A DNA stretch of 40,856 nt, taken from Leyella stercorea. Its GTDB lineage: Bacteria > Bacteroidota > Bacteroidia > Bacteroidales > Bacteroidaceae. Under the pieces are notes generated by a model. It was given only the letters and a program-made list of their open reading frames with translations, was not told the origin of the DNA and ran no database searches. Shown here piece after piece: positions 17,188 to 25,118 of this stretch. The number at the start of each line of letters is the position of its first letter. The stretch's first letter is position 1. Both the position numbers and the translations under genes were made by a program. The stretch is taken from contig NZ_JADYTS010000023.1 in the NCBI RefSeq assembly GCF_021531355.1, positions 1 to 40,856 of the forward strand, read 5' to 3'.

Positions 17188-18129
17188 TTAGAAGAACTTG
17201 ATCTGCTCGCCCTTAATCTCGCTCAACAGCATGTTGGCGAGGCGTGATGTGCCCAGGCGGAACCACTTGTTGGTGAGCCATTTTTCGCCCAATACTTCCT
17301 TGACTATTGTGTAGTAGATGATGGCATCCATAACGCTGTTGATGCCGCCAGCAGGCTTGAAACCTATTTGGATGCCCGTTTCGTCGTAGTATTCCTTAAT
17401 CGCCTGACACATAACGTAGGCTGCCTCGGGTGTGGCAGCAGGCTGAAGCTTGCCCGTCGACGTCTTGATGTAGTCGGCGCCAGAGTACATAGCCAGCAGA
17501 GCAGCCTTCTTGATGTTGGTGGCAGTCTTTAGAGCACCTGTCTCGAGTATAACCTTCATGGGTACCGTTTCGCCACATGCAGCCTTCAGTTCGGCTATGT
17601 CGTCGCACATTCCTTCGTAGTCGCCCGAAAGGAATTTGCCTACCGGCATAACGATATCAATCTCGGTGGCGCCGTCGGCAACAGCCAGCGATGTCTCGGC
17701 AATCTTCACCTCGATGCGAGCTTGCGAAGAAGGGAACGATCCACTGACGCAAGCTATCTCTACACCGTCCACCTCCAGCGATTCAGCCACGGTGTTGGCG
17801 AAGCACGGATAGACGCAGACGGTAGCCACGTGGGGCATGTCGGGATACTGATTGTCGAAGTCGTTGACGCGCTCGGTGAACGCCAGTACGCTCGTGTCAG
17901 AATCGGTTGTCTTGAGCGTAGTAAGCTCGATGCTTCCGAAGAGGAATTTCTTAACGTCGATAGTGTCGTTAGCCGACACCTTCTCGGCAATGATATTGCG
18001 CACGGCATCGCGCACGGCGTTGTCGTCGATAGCGGTGTTGTATTTGGTAAGAGCAAGTTCGTACTTGCTCGTCTTCTCTTGTCCCATAGTCTCCTCGTCG
18101 TGGAGTATTACATCTTTAATTATTCCCAT
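17188..18129 (-). CDS. deoC: Deoxyribose-phosphate aldolase
   Basis: DeoC cleaves 2-deoxyribose-5-phosphate to acetaldehyde and glyceraldehyde-3-phosphate in deoxynucleoside catabolism. Seen: VCVYPCF near 104-110, EIDIVMPVGKFLSGDY near 156-171, the Schiff-base lysine K222 in DYIKTSTGK, and the second catalytic lysine K258 in GFKPAGGI. At 313 residues it is the longer form, with an N-terminal extension relative to E. coli. A second ATG at 18085-18087 (MGQEKTSKYELAL) matches the usual start of related proteins and may be the true one. The gene lies 38 bp downstream of the MazG-like gene on the same strand. Confidence 0.95.
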   Translation of the reverse strand: MGIIKDVILHDEETMGQEKTSKYELALTKYNTAIDDNAVRDAVRNIIAEKVSANDTIDVKKFLFGSIELTTLKTTDSDTSVLAFTERVNDFDNQYPDMPHVATVCVYPCFANTVAESLEVDGVEIACVSGSFPSSQARIEVKIAETSLAVADGATEIDIVMPVGKFLSGDYEGMCDDIAELKAACGETVPMKVILETGALKTATNIKKAALLAMYSGADYIKTSTGKLQPAATPEAAYVMCQAIKEYYDETGIQIGFKPAGGINSVMDAIIYYTIVKEVLGEKWLTNKWFRLGTSRLANMLLSEIKGEQIKFF

Positions 18130-18167
18130 AGTCTTATGCTTTTGTTTTTATTGTTATCTATAGTCGT

Positions 18168-18491
18168 TTATCTGAGTTTGGGGTTGTTCTTATGGCGCAA
18201 TTTGTCGCGGTTGGTCTTCTTCTCGATACTCTTCTGCAGCGCCTCCGTAAGGTCTACGCCCGTCTGATTGGCAAGGCAGATGAGCACCCACAGAATGTCG
18301 GCCATCTCCTCAGAAGGGTCGTGCGATTCGCCCTCCTTGAAGCTCTGGTCGCCATAGCGTCGCGCCATGATGCGCGCCAGTTCGCCCACCTCCTCGGTAA
18401 GGCAAGCCATATTGGTGAGTTCGGAGAAGTAGCGCACGCCATACTCCTTTATCCAACGGTCTACCGTCTCTTGTGCTTCCTTGATAGTCAT
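18168..18491 (-). CDS. MazG-like nucleotide pyrophosphohydrolase
   Basis: This 107-residue all-alpha NTP pyrophosphohydrolase has the metal-binding acidic motifs EEVGELAR (about 33-40) and EEMADILWVLICLAN (about 61-75). Related single-domain MazG proteins hydrolyse nucleoside triphosphates, often deoxy or damaged ones. It sits between a small membrane protein gene (11-bp gap) and deoC (38-bp gap), all on the minus strand, which points to nucleotide housekeeping. The exact substrate is unknown. Confidence 0.88.
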   Translation of the reverse strand: MTIKEAQETVDRWIKEYGVRYFSELTNMACLTEEVGELARIMARRYGDQSFKEGESHDPSEEMADILWVLICLANQTGVDLTEALQKSIEKKTNRDKLRHKNNPKLR

Positions 18492-18502
18492 ATTGCTTGA
18501 TT

Positions 18503-18796
18503 TTAGATGTCAACAGGCAGTCCCAGCACCATCAGATAGATGTCGTAGACAAGCCATATAGCGAGTATCGCAACCAGGCAGATGCGGAATATCACTCCTA
18601 TCTTCTTGCTTCGCGACACGCTGTGGAACGGTCGGGGAAACTCCAGATACGTCATGATGCTGAAACCTATAAACAGCAATGCGCAACCCGTAAATGCATA
18701 CAACGGCTTGTTGGCTCCCCACGAATCGCGGGTGAACATCAGCACCAGTCCTACAGCTTCGAGCAGTAGGGCAGTATTTGAAAGATACTTCTTCAT
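18503..18796 (-). CDS. Small three-helix membrane protein of unknown function
   Basis: This 97-residue hydrophobic protein has three likely membrane segments (about 8-22, 33-51 and 66-90), separated by short charged loops (TRDSWGANK; SRSKKIG). I do not recognise the family. Tight spacing to the MazG-like gene (11 bp) and the same strand as dtd upstream indicate it is a real gene in a dtd-membrane protein-mazG-deoC series. Confidence 0.75.
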   Translation of the reverse strand: MKKYLSNTALLLEAVGLVLMFTRDSWGANKPLYAFTGCALLFIGFSIMTYLEFPRPFHSVSRSKKIGVIFRICLVAILAIWLVYDIYLMVLGLPVDI

Positions 18797-18862
18797 AAGC
18801 TAAATTATTAAGTGGTTCTTAATGTCAGTTGTTTACGGTTATTATATCTCATTATTTACCGT

Positions 18863-19315
18863 TTATTCCTTGTTCTTGGTGTCCATGCAGATGGTTACGG
18901 GTCCGTCGTTCAAGAGTTCCACCTTCATATCGGCACCGAATTCGCCCGTTCCGACCTCACGGCCGAGCGCATCCGACAGTTTGCGACAGAACTCCTCGTA
19001 GAGCGGCACCGAAATCTCGTGACGTGCGGCGCGAAACCACGACGGGCGGTTGCCCTTCTTGTACGAAGCGTAGAGCGTAAACTGGCTCACCACGAGAGCC
19101 TCGCCGCCCACATCGATAATCGAACGGTTCATTACTCCGTTCTCGTCGTCAAACACTCTCAGAGCTGCCACTTTCTTTACGAGCCAGTCGACATCTTCAG
19201 TCGTGTCCGACTCTTCAATGCCGAGCAGCAAGAGGAATCCGTTGCCTATTTTCGACTTTATCTCGCCGTCTATCGTTACCGATGCGTGCTGCACACGCTG
19301 TATTACTGTTCTCAT
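18863..19315 (-). CDS. dtd: D-aminoacyl-tRNA deacylase
   Basis: Dtd hydrolyses D-aminoacyl-tRNA and so proofreads chirality in translation. The 150-residue protein shows MRTVIQRVQHASV at the N terminus, the catalytic SQFTLYA near 96-102 and the cis Gly-Pro motif in NDGPVTICMDT near the C terminus. Length is typical. A TAACTTTG promoter element is 40 bp upstream. Confidence 0.96.
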   Translation of the reverse strand: MRTVIQRVQHASVTIDGEIKSKIGNGFLLLLGIEESDTTEDVDWLVKKVAALRVFDDENGVMNRSIIDVGGEALVVSQFTLYASYKKGNRPSWFRAARHEISVPLYEEFCRKLSDALGREVGTGEFGADMKVELLNDGPVTICMDTKNKE

Positions 19316-19354
19316 TTATGTATGTAATTGATACGTTAATTATTATGCTGTTTA

Positions 19355-19362
19355 CAAAGTTA
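19355..19362 (-). promoter_or_regulatory. -7 element for dtd
   Basis: The minus strand reads TAACTTTG, 40 bp before the dtd start codon, matching TAnnTTTG. Confidence 0.5.
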
Positions 19363-19404
19363 ATCATATTAAATGTAAAATGAGTGTAAAATTATTCCAT
19401 TTTC

Positions 19405-19435
19405 TTTGTTATATCATTTTTAATTAATAATTTTG
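19405..19435 (+). promoter_or_regulatory. Promoter of a probable small RNA
   Basis: TTTG (19405-19408), a 19-bp spacer and TAATTTTG (19428-19435) form one of the best Bacteroidetes promoter matches in the window. No gene of normal length follows. Confidence 0.65.
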
Positions 19436-19441
19436 CAAACA

Positions 19442-19636
19442 GAATGGAGGTCTGCCTAATGGTACGACGGCAGACTGGTTTTTAAGCAATGTTTAAAAGA
19501 CTTTTAGTTTTTAGTATAATTTGATATAAGGATTGACTTGTACAAGCTCGTGAGAGTCGAAGGCAAGAATTTTTTGAAGATTTAAGATCTTCTCTGTGTG
19601 TGCGCTGGAACCGTGAGGTTTGGGCGCATTTTTTTT
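19442..19636 (+). ncRNA. Putative small non-coding RNA between dtd and uvrC
   Basis: Downstream of a good promoter lie a 7-bp hairpin GTCTGCC/GGCAGAC (19450-19475), a GAAGAT/ATCTTC hairpin (19576-19592) and an intrinsic terminator (TGCGC 19601-19605 with GCGCA 19624-19628, inner AACC/GGTT, then eight T). The transcript would be about 195 nt. The size fits 6S RNA or an unassigned regulatory RNA, but I could not recognise a conserved family core. A 13-codon ORF (19444-19485, MEVCLMVRRQTGF) overlaps the first hairpin, so a leader peptide is an alternative. Confidence 0.6.
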
Positions 19637-19645
19637 GTTTATACT

Positions 19646-19757
19646 TAGGAGGCTATGGCGTCCGCGCCATAGCCTGAGCAGTTAGCCGTCTTGATTCTAA
19701 AGAAGTTATTTGTCAAGTTGCTTGCTCAGGCTATGGCGCGGACGCCATAGCCTCCTA
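19646..19757. repeat. Paired 35-bp nested palindromes
   Basis: A 35-bp sequence (19646-19680) is repeated as a perfect reverse complement at 19723-19757, separated by 42 bp. Each arm is itself a palindrome around GGCTATGGCG/CGCCATAGCC. A third, single copy with one changed base is at about 22912-22945. It looks like a dispersed REP-type element in a head-to-head pair. Confidence 0.75.
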
Positions 19758-19801
19758 CTGTTTGATTATACTCTAAATATCGTATGACAATTAGTCCCTT
19801 T

Positions 19802-19911
19802 CAAAAGGAGTCCTTTTGCCTTCCAAAAGGAGTCCTTTTGCATCCTAAAAGGAGTCCTTTTGCACTTCAAAACGAATCCTTTTGCAACCCAAAAGGAGTC
19901 CTTTTGCGATA
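19802..19911. repeat. Five-unit 22-bp tandem array of palindromes
   Basis: Five units with an exact 22-bp period begin at 19802, 19824, 19846, 19868 and 19890. Each contains AAAAGGAGTCCTTTT, itself a perfect palindrome around a central G (unit 4 has two changes). Two degenerate units of GATACNCCNCGATTTTCTT follow (about 19907-19950). An open frame across the array is probably not a gene, because the 22-bp period shifts frame at each unit. The whole 19316-20007 gap holds only promoters, the small RNA and repeats. Confidence 0.75.
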
Positions 19912-20007
19912 CACCCCGATTTTCTTCGCGATACGCCTCGATTTTCTTGCTCCAAATGCCTCAATATCCCTGGGCTGCAAAAGTCTTCTTTATGCCAATT
20001 GTGACCA

Positions 20008-21840
20008 TTACTTCTTGCCCAGGCTTTCCATCAGTTTCGTTGCTTTGCTTGCCCCGATCACACCCGAAAGCATCTCGAACGAAGCCTCACGTATTCGTTT
20101 CACGCTCTTGAACATGCTGAGCAGCTTCTCGCGTGTAGCCGGACCGATGCCCGGAATGTCGTCGAGAGCGCTGTGCAGGGCGTGTTTTGAGCGCTTGTCG
20201 CGGTGGAACTGTATGGCGTAGCGGTGTACTTCGTCCTGGATGCGTGTGAGCACGTGGAAGAGTTCGGAGTCCGTCTTCAGAGCTATCGTTTTGGGCGGAT
20301 TGCCATAGAGCAGTTCGTTGGTGCGGTGGCGGTCGTCCTTGGCAAGTCCGGCTATGGGAATCCGGAGTCCGAGTTCGCCCTCTACAACCTGTCGCACCAC
20401 GCTCATCTGACCCTGTCCGCCGTCGGTTATGATGAGGTCGGGCAGGGTAGTGCCTTCCTCCATCATGCGTGTGTAGCGCCGACGCACCACTTCCTGCATA
20501 GAGGCGTAGTCGTCGGGACCCTCAACGGTCTTGATGTTGTATTTGCGATAGTCCTTTTTCGAGGGTTTCATACCCTTGAACACTATGCAACCAGCCACGG
20601 CGTCGGTGCCCGAAATGTTGGAGTTGTCGAAACATTCTATCTGATACGGCAGCTTGGCGAGCTGTAGTTTCTGCTGCAATTCCTTCATAAGACGTGTCTG
20701 TTTCTGTTCGGGATTGAGCTTTTCGGCCTGCTTCAGTCGGTCGAACTTATACTGCCGACAGTTCATTTCGCCGAGTTCGAGCAGGTGTTTCTTGTCGCCT
20801 CGTTGCGGAACGAAGAACTGCGCCTCGTTCAGTTGCCACTCCATGTCGAACGGAACGATTATCTCCTTGGCCTTGCTCTGGAAACGTTCGCGTATTTCGG
20901 GGATAGCCGTCAGTAGCAGTTCGCGGTCGGTTTCGTCCAGTTTTCGCTTGTATTCGAACGTGAAACTCTGGTTTACGCTGCCGTTCTTGACGTGGATGTA
21001 ATTGATGAAGGCGGTGCGGTTGTGCTCGTCGTCGACAATCGTGAACACGTCGACGTCGGTTATCGTGTGACTGACGACCTCGCTTTTGGCGCAGAAACTC
21101 TCAATAAGCATGTATTTCTGCTTCAATTCCTCGGCTTCCTCAAACTTCAGTTCAGCCGCCTTTTGCTGCATTTCCTCGAAAACGTGCTGCGACAATTCGC
21201 GCGTGTTTCCTTTCAATATCTCGCGTGCTTGAGCTATCGATGCCTGATAATCCTCTAACGATTGCTTGCCGCAACATGGCGCTTTGCAATTATGAATGTG
21301 GTATTCCAGACACGGTTTGTATTTGCTTTGTTCTATACCTTCCTTCGTTATCGGCATTCGGCAAGTGCGAGGCTTGTAGAGTTTGTGTATTAGTTCGAGA
21401 ACGGCGAACATACTGCCAGTATGCGAGTATGGTCCGAAGAATGTTCCGAAGCGTTTGTTTATCTGTCGTGTCTTGAATACGCGCGGAAGGTATTCGTTCG
21501 TGATGCAGATGCTGGGGTAGGTCTTGCCGTCCTTGAGCAAAACATTGTAGCGAGGGTTGTATTTCTTTATAAGACTGTTTTCGAGCAATAGCGCATCCTC
21601 TTCTGTGTTGACTACAGTGTAGCTTATGTCCTCTATCTTTGAGACGAGAACCTTAGTCTTGAAGCGGTCTACTTCCTTGTGGAAATAAGAAGACACACGT
21701 TGCTTCAGACGCTTAGCCTTACCTACATATATAATTGTATGGTCTGCGTCGTAGAACTGATAGCTGCCAGGTTTCTCTGGCATGTTCAGCACTATGTTCT
21801 TCAGTCGCTCTATGCGCTTCTCGTTTTCTTCTCTTGTCAT
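20008..21840 (-). CDS. uvrC: Excinuclease ABC subunit C
   Basis: UvrC makes both incisions in nucleotide excision repair. From the chosen ATG (21838-21840; MTREENEKRIERL) it is 610 residues, normal for UvrC. Domains in order are: GIY-YIG nuclease with PGSYQFYD and IIYVGKA near 24-42, a cysteine-rich stretch (CNCKAPCC-like HNCKAPCCG), a UvrB-binding UVR motif (ELKFEEAEELK), the RNase H-like nuclease (IECFDNSNISG, KYNIKTVEGPDDYASM, LIITDGGQGQM) and a C-terminal HhH (IPGIGPATREKLL). The frame stays open upstream to 22017, but that part has no UvrC similarity and contains a parS-like site, so the shorter start is preferred. Confidence 0.95.
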   Translation of the reverse strand: MTREENEKRIERLKNIVLNMPEKPGSYQFYDADHTIIYVGKAKRLKQRVSSYFHKEVDRFKTKVLVSKIEDISYTVVNTEEDALLLENSLIKKYNPRYNVLLKDGKTYPSICITNEYLPRVFKTRQINKRFGTFFGPYSHTGSMFAVLELIHKLYKPRTCRMPITKEGIEQSKYKPCLEYHIHNCKAPCCGKQSLEDYQASIAQAREILKGNTRELSQHVFEEMQQKAAELKFEEAEELKQKYMLIESFCAKSEVVSHTITDVDVFTIVDDEHNRTAFINYIHVKNGSVNQSFTFEYKRKLDETDRELLLTAIPEIRERFQSKAKEIIVPFDMEWQLNEAQFFVPQRGDKKHLLELGEMNCRQYKFDRLKQAEKLNPEQKQTRLMKELQQKLQLAKLPYQIECFDNSNISGTDAVAGCIVFKGMKPSKKDYRKYNIKTVEGPDDYASMQEVVRRRYTRMMEEGTTLPDLIITDGGQGQMSVVRQVVEGELGLRIPIAGLAKDDRHRTNELLYGNPPKTIALKTDSELFHVLTRIQDEVHRYAIQFHRDKRSKHALHSALDDIPGIGPATREKLLSMFKSVKRIREASFEMLSGVIGASKATKLMESLGKK

Positions 21841-21910
21841 CTTGCTCGTTGTATTTGTTTTGCCTGTAATGTCTGTAACTGCTTTGAAACTAAGATATTT
21901 GTCCTGTTTT

Positions 21911-21924
21911 GTTTCACGTGGAAC
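21911..21924. promoter_or_regulatory. parS-like centromere site 1
   Basis: GTTTCACGTGGAAC matches the bacterial ParB-binding consensus GTTNCACGTGNAAC completely; the outer flanking bases match the 16-bp consensus on the left only. It lies between apt and uvrC. ParB would bind here to organise and segregate the origin region. Confidence 0.75.
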
Positions 21925-22103
21925 TGCAACCCTGTTTTCTTCTGTTGAGACCTGTACCTTATAGCAGTAGAGGAGACCTCTTGCTTTCGATACATCTGCC
22001 TGTAGCATCATTTGCATCGAAGACGAGACATCTCCTCTTCTTTTTGAAGTTGTTGTATAAGTTTGCCTTGCTCTTTGTTAATCTGAGTAAGTGCTATGCT
22101 TTT

Positions 22104-22634
22104 TTAGATCTGAATGAGCGACGTAATCTCTATGTCCTTGTCGAAGTCTGCGCGTCCGTTCAGTCCCTCGTTTACGAGTTCGATGATGAAGTTGCAGTAG
22201 ACTTTCTTGGGGTGGAACTTCTTTACGAGATTGCAAGCAGCCTGCATTGTACCTCCAGTAGCAAGCAAGTCGTCGTGCAGCAGAATCACGTCGTTCTCGT
22301 TGATTGCATCCTTGTGGATTTCGATAGTGTCCTTGCCATACTCCTTGGCGTAGCTTTCTTGCACGGTGTCGCAAGGCAGTTTGCCAGGCTTGCGGCATAA
22401 TACCACACCGGCGTTCAAGCGCAAGGCGAGGGCAGACGACATAACGAAGCCGCGCGACTCGATTCCTACTATCTTTGTAATGCCCTTGTCTTTGTAGAGG
22501 TCGTACATCTCGTCGCAAATCTCTTTAAGGCATTCGCTGCTCTTAAACAATGTTGTAACGTCTCGGAAGTTTACTCCCTTCTTCGGCCAATCTGGAATAC
22601 AACGCAGATTGTCAAGCAATAGTTTGTTGTTCAT
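22104..22634 (-). CDS. apt: Adenine phosphoribosyltransferase
   Basis: Apt salvages adenine by joining it to PRPP to make AMP. The 176-residue protein shows PKKGVNFRDVTTLF near 17-30, VGIESRGFVMSSALA near 56-70 (adenine side), and the PRPP-binding motif VILLHDDLLATGGTM near 115-129. Length is normal. It sits upstream of uvrC on the same strand, with a parS-like site on each side of it. Confidence 0.96.
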   Translation of the reverse strand: MNNKLLLDNLRCIPDWPKKGVNFRDVTTLFKSSECLKEICDEMYDLYKDKGITKIVGIESRGFVMSSALALRLNAGVVLCRKPGKLPCDTVQESYAKEYGKDTIEIHKDAINENDVILLHDDLLATGGTMQAACNLVKKFHPKKVYCNFIIELVNEGLNGRADFDKDIEITSLIQI

Positions 22635-23108
22635 TATCAGTTGATTTGATTAAATTCGTTGTTCTTTTTGTTTCACGTGGAACGAGAAGCCAGCGGCAAC
22701 GCCGCTGGAATTAGGAATTTTGAATTTTGAGTTTTGAATTGTGCTCGGCTACGCCTGCGCTTTTGAGTTGTTCAATTATGAATTGCTCTTGGCTGTGGCT
22801 TCGCTTTTGAGTTGTTCAATTATGAATTGAAGAGTTGTGCAATTGTATTTCGATGGGGTTTTGTATCGCATGTTTTTTTGCGCTACGATTTATTGAATTG
22901 GTTTGCTGCTCAGGCTATGGCGGGGACGCCATAGCCTCCTATGGTTTGTTTTGCATTGCTTGTACAGCCCAACTTAGAATTTGTGGTTCTTAAATTCATT
23001 GCTCATATTTTGGAAGTCCGTAACTCATAATTCAGAAGTTTGCAATTCAAAATCGCAGGCGTAGCTGCGAACAATTCAAAACTCAAAATTCAAAATTCAA
23101 AACTCGCA
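22635..23108. repeat. Repeat-rich gap between mnmG and apt
   Basis: No gene is seen in these 474 bp. It contains parS-like site 2, a perfect CCAGCGGC/GCCGCTGG hairpin (22690-22708), and AATT-type strings such as GAATTTTGAATTTTGAG. It also has an exact 28-bp direct repeat (22758-22785 and 22802-22829), a single GGCTATGGCG palindrome (about 22912-22945), and a terminal block of AAAATTCAAAAC strings abutting mnmG. Confidence 0.6.
22670..22683. promoter_or_regulatory. parS-like centromere site 2
   Basis: This is an identical GTTTCACGTGGAAC, 759 bp from site 1 and just upstream of apt. Two perfect copies this close, and none elsewhere in the window by eye, argue for function. Confidence 0.75.
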
Positions 23109-24980
23109 TTATCGATGCATCAGAACCAGCAGTACGTTGATGTCGCTTGGCGACACGCCTGGGATGCGCGATGCTTGTCCGAGAGTCTCGGGATTGATGC
23201 GCATGAGTTTTTGTCTGCCCTCGGTAGATATCTCGTGGAGTTCTTCGTAGTTGAAGTGTCCCTTGATACGGATGTCTTCGAGGCGGTGCATCTTGTCGGC
23301 TATCTGTCGTTCGCGCTTGATGTAGCCGTCGTACTTGATGAGTATTTCGGCAGCTTCAATGATTTCGTCGCGTCGTGCGTCGTCGATATCGAGCGCAGCA
23401 CGGAGTGGGGCGATGGCAGAAGCAAGCTGGTTTATGGAGAGCTGGGGGCGAGCTATCAGACTTGATATTGTAGCGCCGAACTGCATAGGAGTTGTACCGA
23501 ACGATTCGAGAGCCGCGTTTACGGCGCGAGGCTTCACGTTGGTAGAGTTGCAGAAGCTTACGATGCGTTCAATCTCCGCCTTCTTCTTAAGCCAATGGTC
23601 GTAACGTTCGCGTGAGGCGAGTCCGAGTTGGTAAGCCTTTTCGGTGAGTCGGGCGTCGGCATTGTCCTGACGGAGCAGGATGCGGTATTCGGCTCGTGAG
23701 GTGAACATGCGATACGGTTCGTCAACACCCTTAGTTGTGAGGTCGTCGATGAGCACTCCTATATAGCTTTCGTCGCGCTTCATGATGTAAGGTTCGCTGC
23801 CTCCGCAGAGTAGGGCAGCGTTGATGCCCGCCATAGTGCCTTGTCCGCCCGCTTCTTCATATCCCGTCGTGCCGTTGACCTGACCTGCGAAGAACAGACC
23901 CTTTACTATCTTCGACTCCAACGACGGCTTCAGCTGCGTAGGGTCGAAGTAGTCGTACTCTATGGCGTAGCCCGGTCGGTAGACTTTTATATCACGGAAA
24001 GCCTTTATTTTTTTCAGGGCAGCGAGCTGGACATCCATCGGCATGGACGAAGAAAAACCGTTAAGATACATCTCGTTGGTGTCCTCGCCTTCAGGTTCGA
24101 GAAAAAGCGGATGCTGGTCCTTGTCGGGGAACGTCACGAGTTTGGTTTCTATCGAAGGGCAGTAGCGCGGTCCGGTGGACTTAATCTGACCGTTGTAGAG
24201 GGGCGATTCGGCTATGGCTGCGCGTAGAGTGTCGTGCACCTCCTTATTAGTATATGTGGTCCAGCACGGCAGCTGCTGCAGATGTCGTGGGGCAGTCATG
24301 TATGAAAATCCGTGATAGTCGGTTTCGCCGGGTTGGCATTCCATGTCCTCGAAGTGTACGGAGCGTCGGTCTATGCGTACCGGTGTGCCCGTCTTCATTC
24401 GCTGTGAAGTAATGCCGTGTCGGGTGATGCTCTCGGTGAAGTGCAGTACGGCAGGTTCGGCGCATCGTCCGCCCGGCACTTGCTTGCGTCCCACGTGCAT
24501 CAGTCCGTTGAGGAATGTGCCCGCTGTGATGATTACAGCCTTAGCGCGGAACGTCACGCCCCACACCGTTTCCACTCCAACCGCTTCGCCGTTCTCCACC
24601 AGGAGTTCGCATGCCTCGTCCTGCCAGATGTCCAATCCGTCGACACGGTCGAGACGTGTGCGCCACTCCCAGATGAATTTGCCGCGGTCGCATTGTGCTC
24701 GCGGACTCCAAACGGCAGGTCCCTTGCCGCGGTTGAGCATACGGAACTGTATCGATGTGGCATCCGTCACGAGCCCCATCTCGCCTCCCAGCGCATCAAT
24801 CTCGCGTACAATCTGTCCTTTGGCAATTCCGCCAATGGCAGGGTTACAGCTCATCTGTCCAATCTTGTTCATATCCATCGTCACCAGACATGTCTTGGCG
24901 CCCATACGTGCTGCCGCTGCTGCAGCCTCACAACCGGCATGTCCGCCTCCGATGACTATAACGTCGTAGTTGAAAATCAT
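23109..24980 (-). CDS. mnmG: tRNA uridine-5-carboxymethylaminomethyl modification enzyme MnmG
   Basis: MnmG (GidA), with MnmE, makes cmnm5U34 at the wobble position of several tRNAs using FAD and methylene-tetrahydrofolate. The 623-residue protein opens with the dinucleotide-binding motif IGGGHAGCEAA (10-20). It has the family strings NPAIGGIAKGQIVREIDALGG, GTFLNGLMHVG, RPGYAIEYDYFDPTQL, AGQVNGTTGYEEAGGQG and TSRAEYRILLRQDNAD, and ends with a helical MnmE/tRNA-binding domain (GHFNYEELHEIS, ASRIPGVSPSDI). Length is normal. A TAATTTTG promoter element is upstream. In many bacteria gidA is origin-proximal, which fits the parS sites nearby. Confidence 0.97.
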   Translation of the reverse strand: MIFNYDVIVIGGGHAGCEAAAAAARMGAKTCLVTMDMNKIGQMSCNPAIGGIAKGQIVREIDALGGEMGLVTDATSIQFRMLNRGKGPAVWSPRAQCDRGKFIWEWRTRLDRVDGLDIWQDEACELLVENGEAVGVETVWGVTFRAKAVIITAGTFLNGLMHVGRKQVPGGRCAEPAVLHFTESITRHGITSQRMKTGTPVRIDRRSVHFEDMECQPGETDYHGFSYMTAPRHLQQLPCWTTYTNKEVHDTLRAAIAESPLYNGQIKSTGPRYCPSIETKLVTFPDKDQHPLFLEPEGEDTNEMYLNGFSSSMPMDVQLAALKKIKAFRDIKVYRPGYAIEYDYFDPTQLKPSLESKIVKGLFFAGQVNGTTGYEEAGGQGTMAGINAALLCGGSEPYIMKRDESYIGVLIDDLTTKGVDEPYRMFTSRAEYRILLRQDNADARLTEKAYQLGLASRERYDHWLKKKAEIERIVSFCNSTNVKPRAVNAALESFGTTPMQFGATISSLIARPQLSINQLASAIAPLRAALDIDDARRDEIIEAAEILIKYDGYIKRERQIADKMHRLEDIRIKGHFNYEELHEISTEGRQKLMRINPETLGQASRIPGVSPSDINVLLVLMHR

Positions 24981-25048
24981 ATGTATTGCTTGTCGGTGTT
25001 AAATTGTGCGGCATGGCTCTGAGCCATACCACGCATGTTTCATGCTCG

Positions 25049-25056
25049 CAAAATTA
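25049..25056 (-). promoter_or_regulatory. -7 element for mnmG
   Basis: The minus strand reads TAATTTTG, 69 bp upstream of the mnmG start codon. The -33 side is weak. Confidence 0.4.
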
Positions 25057-25087
25057 AGAATAAAAAATGATTTTTGAAGAGAAATAG

Positions 25088-25118
25088 TTTGATTTATCAT
25101 CAAATTTCAGTATTTTTG
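25088..25118 (+). promoter_or_regulatory. Promoter of the fumarate reductase operon
   Basis: TTTG (25088-25091), a 19-bp spacer and TATTTTTG (25111-25118) match the Bacteroidetes consensus. The implied leader is about 120 nt and contains small foldbacks (CTATAC/TATAG-type near 25138-25159 and CCTTAA/TTAAGG at about 25170-25195), which could influence translation. Confidence 0.65.

Noticed and set aside
19797..19950. A CRISPR array
   Set aside because: The repeats are contiguous 22-bp units without unique spacers of normal length, and no cas genes are present.
19784..20221. A 145-codon frame across the 22-bp repeat array
   Set aside because: Its first part is translated repeat and its end runs antisense into uvrC; the 22-bp period does not preserve a reading frame.
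21841..22017. A 59-residue N-terminal extension of UvrC
   Set aside because: It is unlike UvrC, contains a parS-like site, and the ATG at 21838-21840 gives a normal-length protein.
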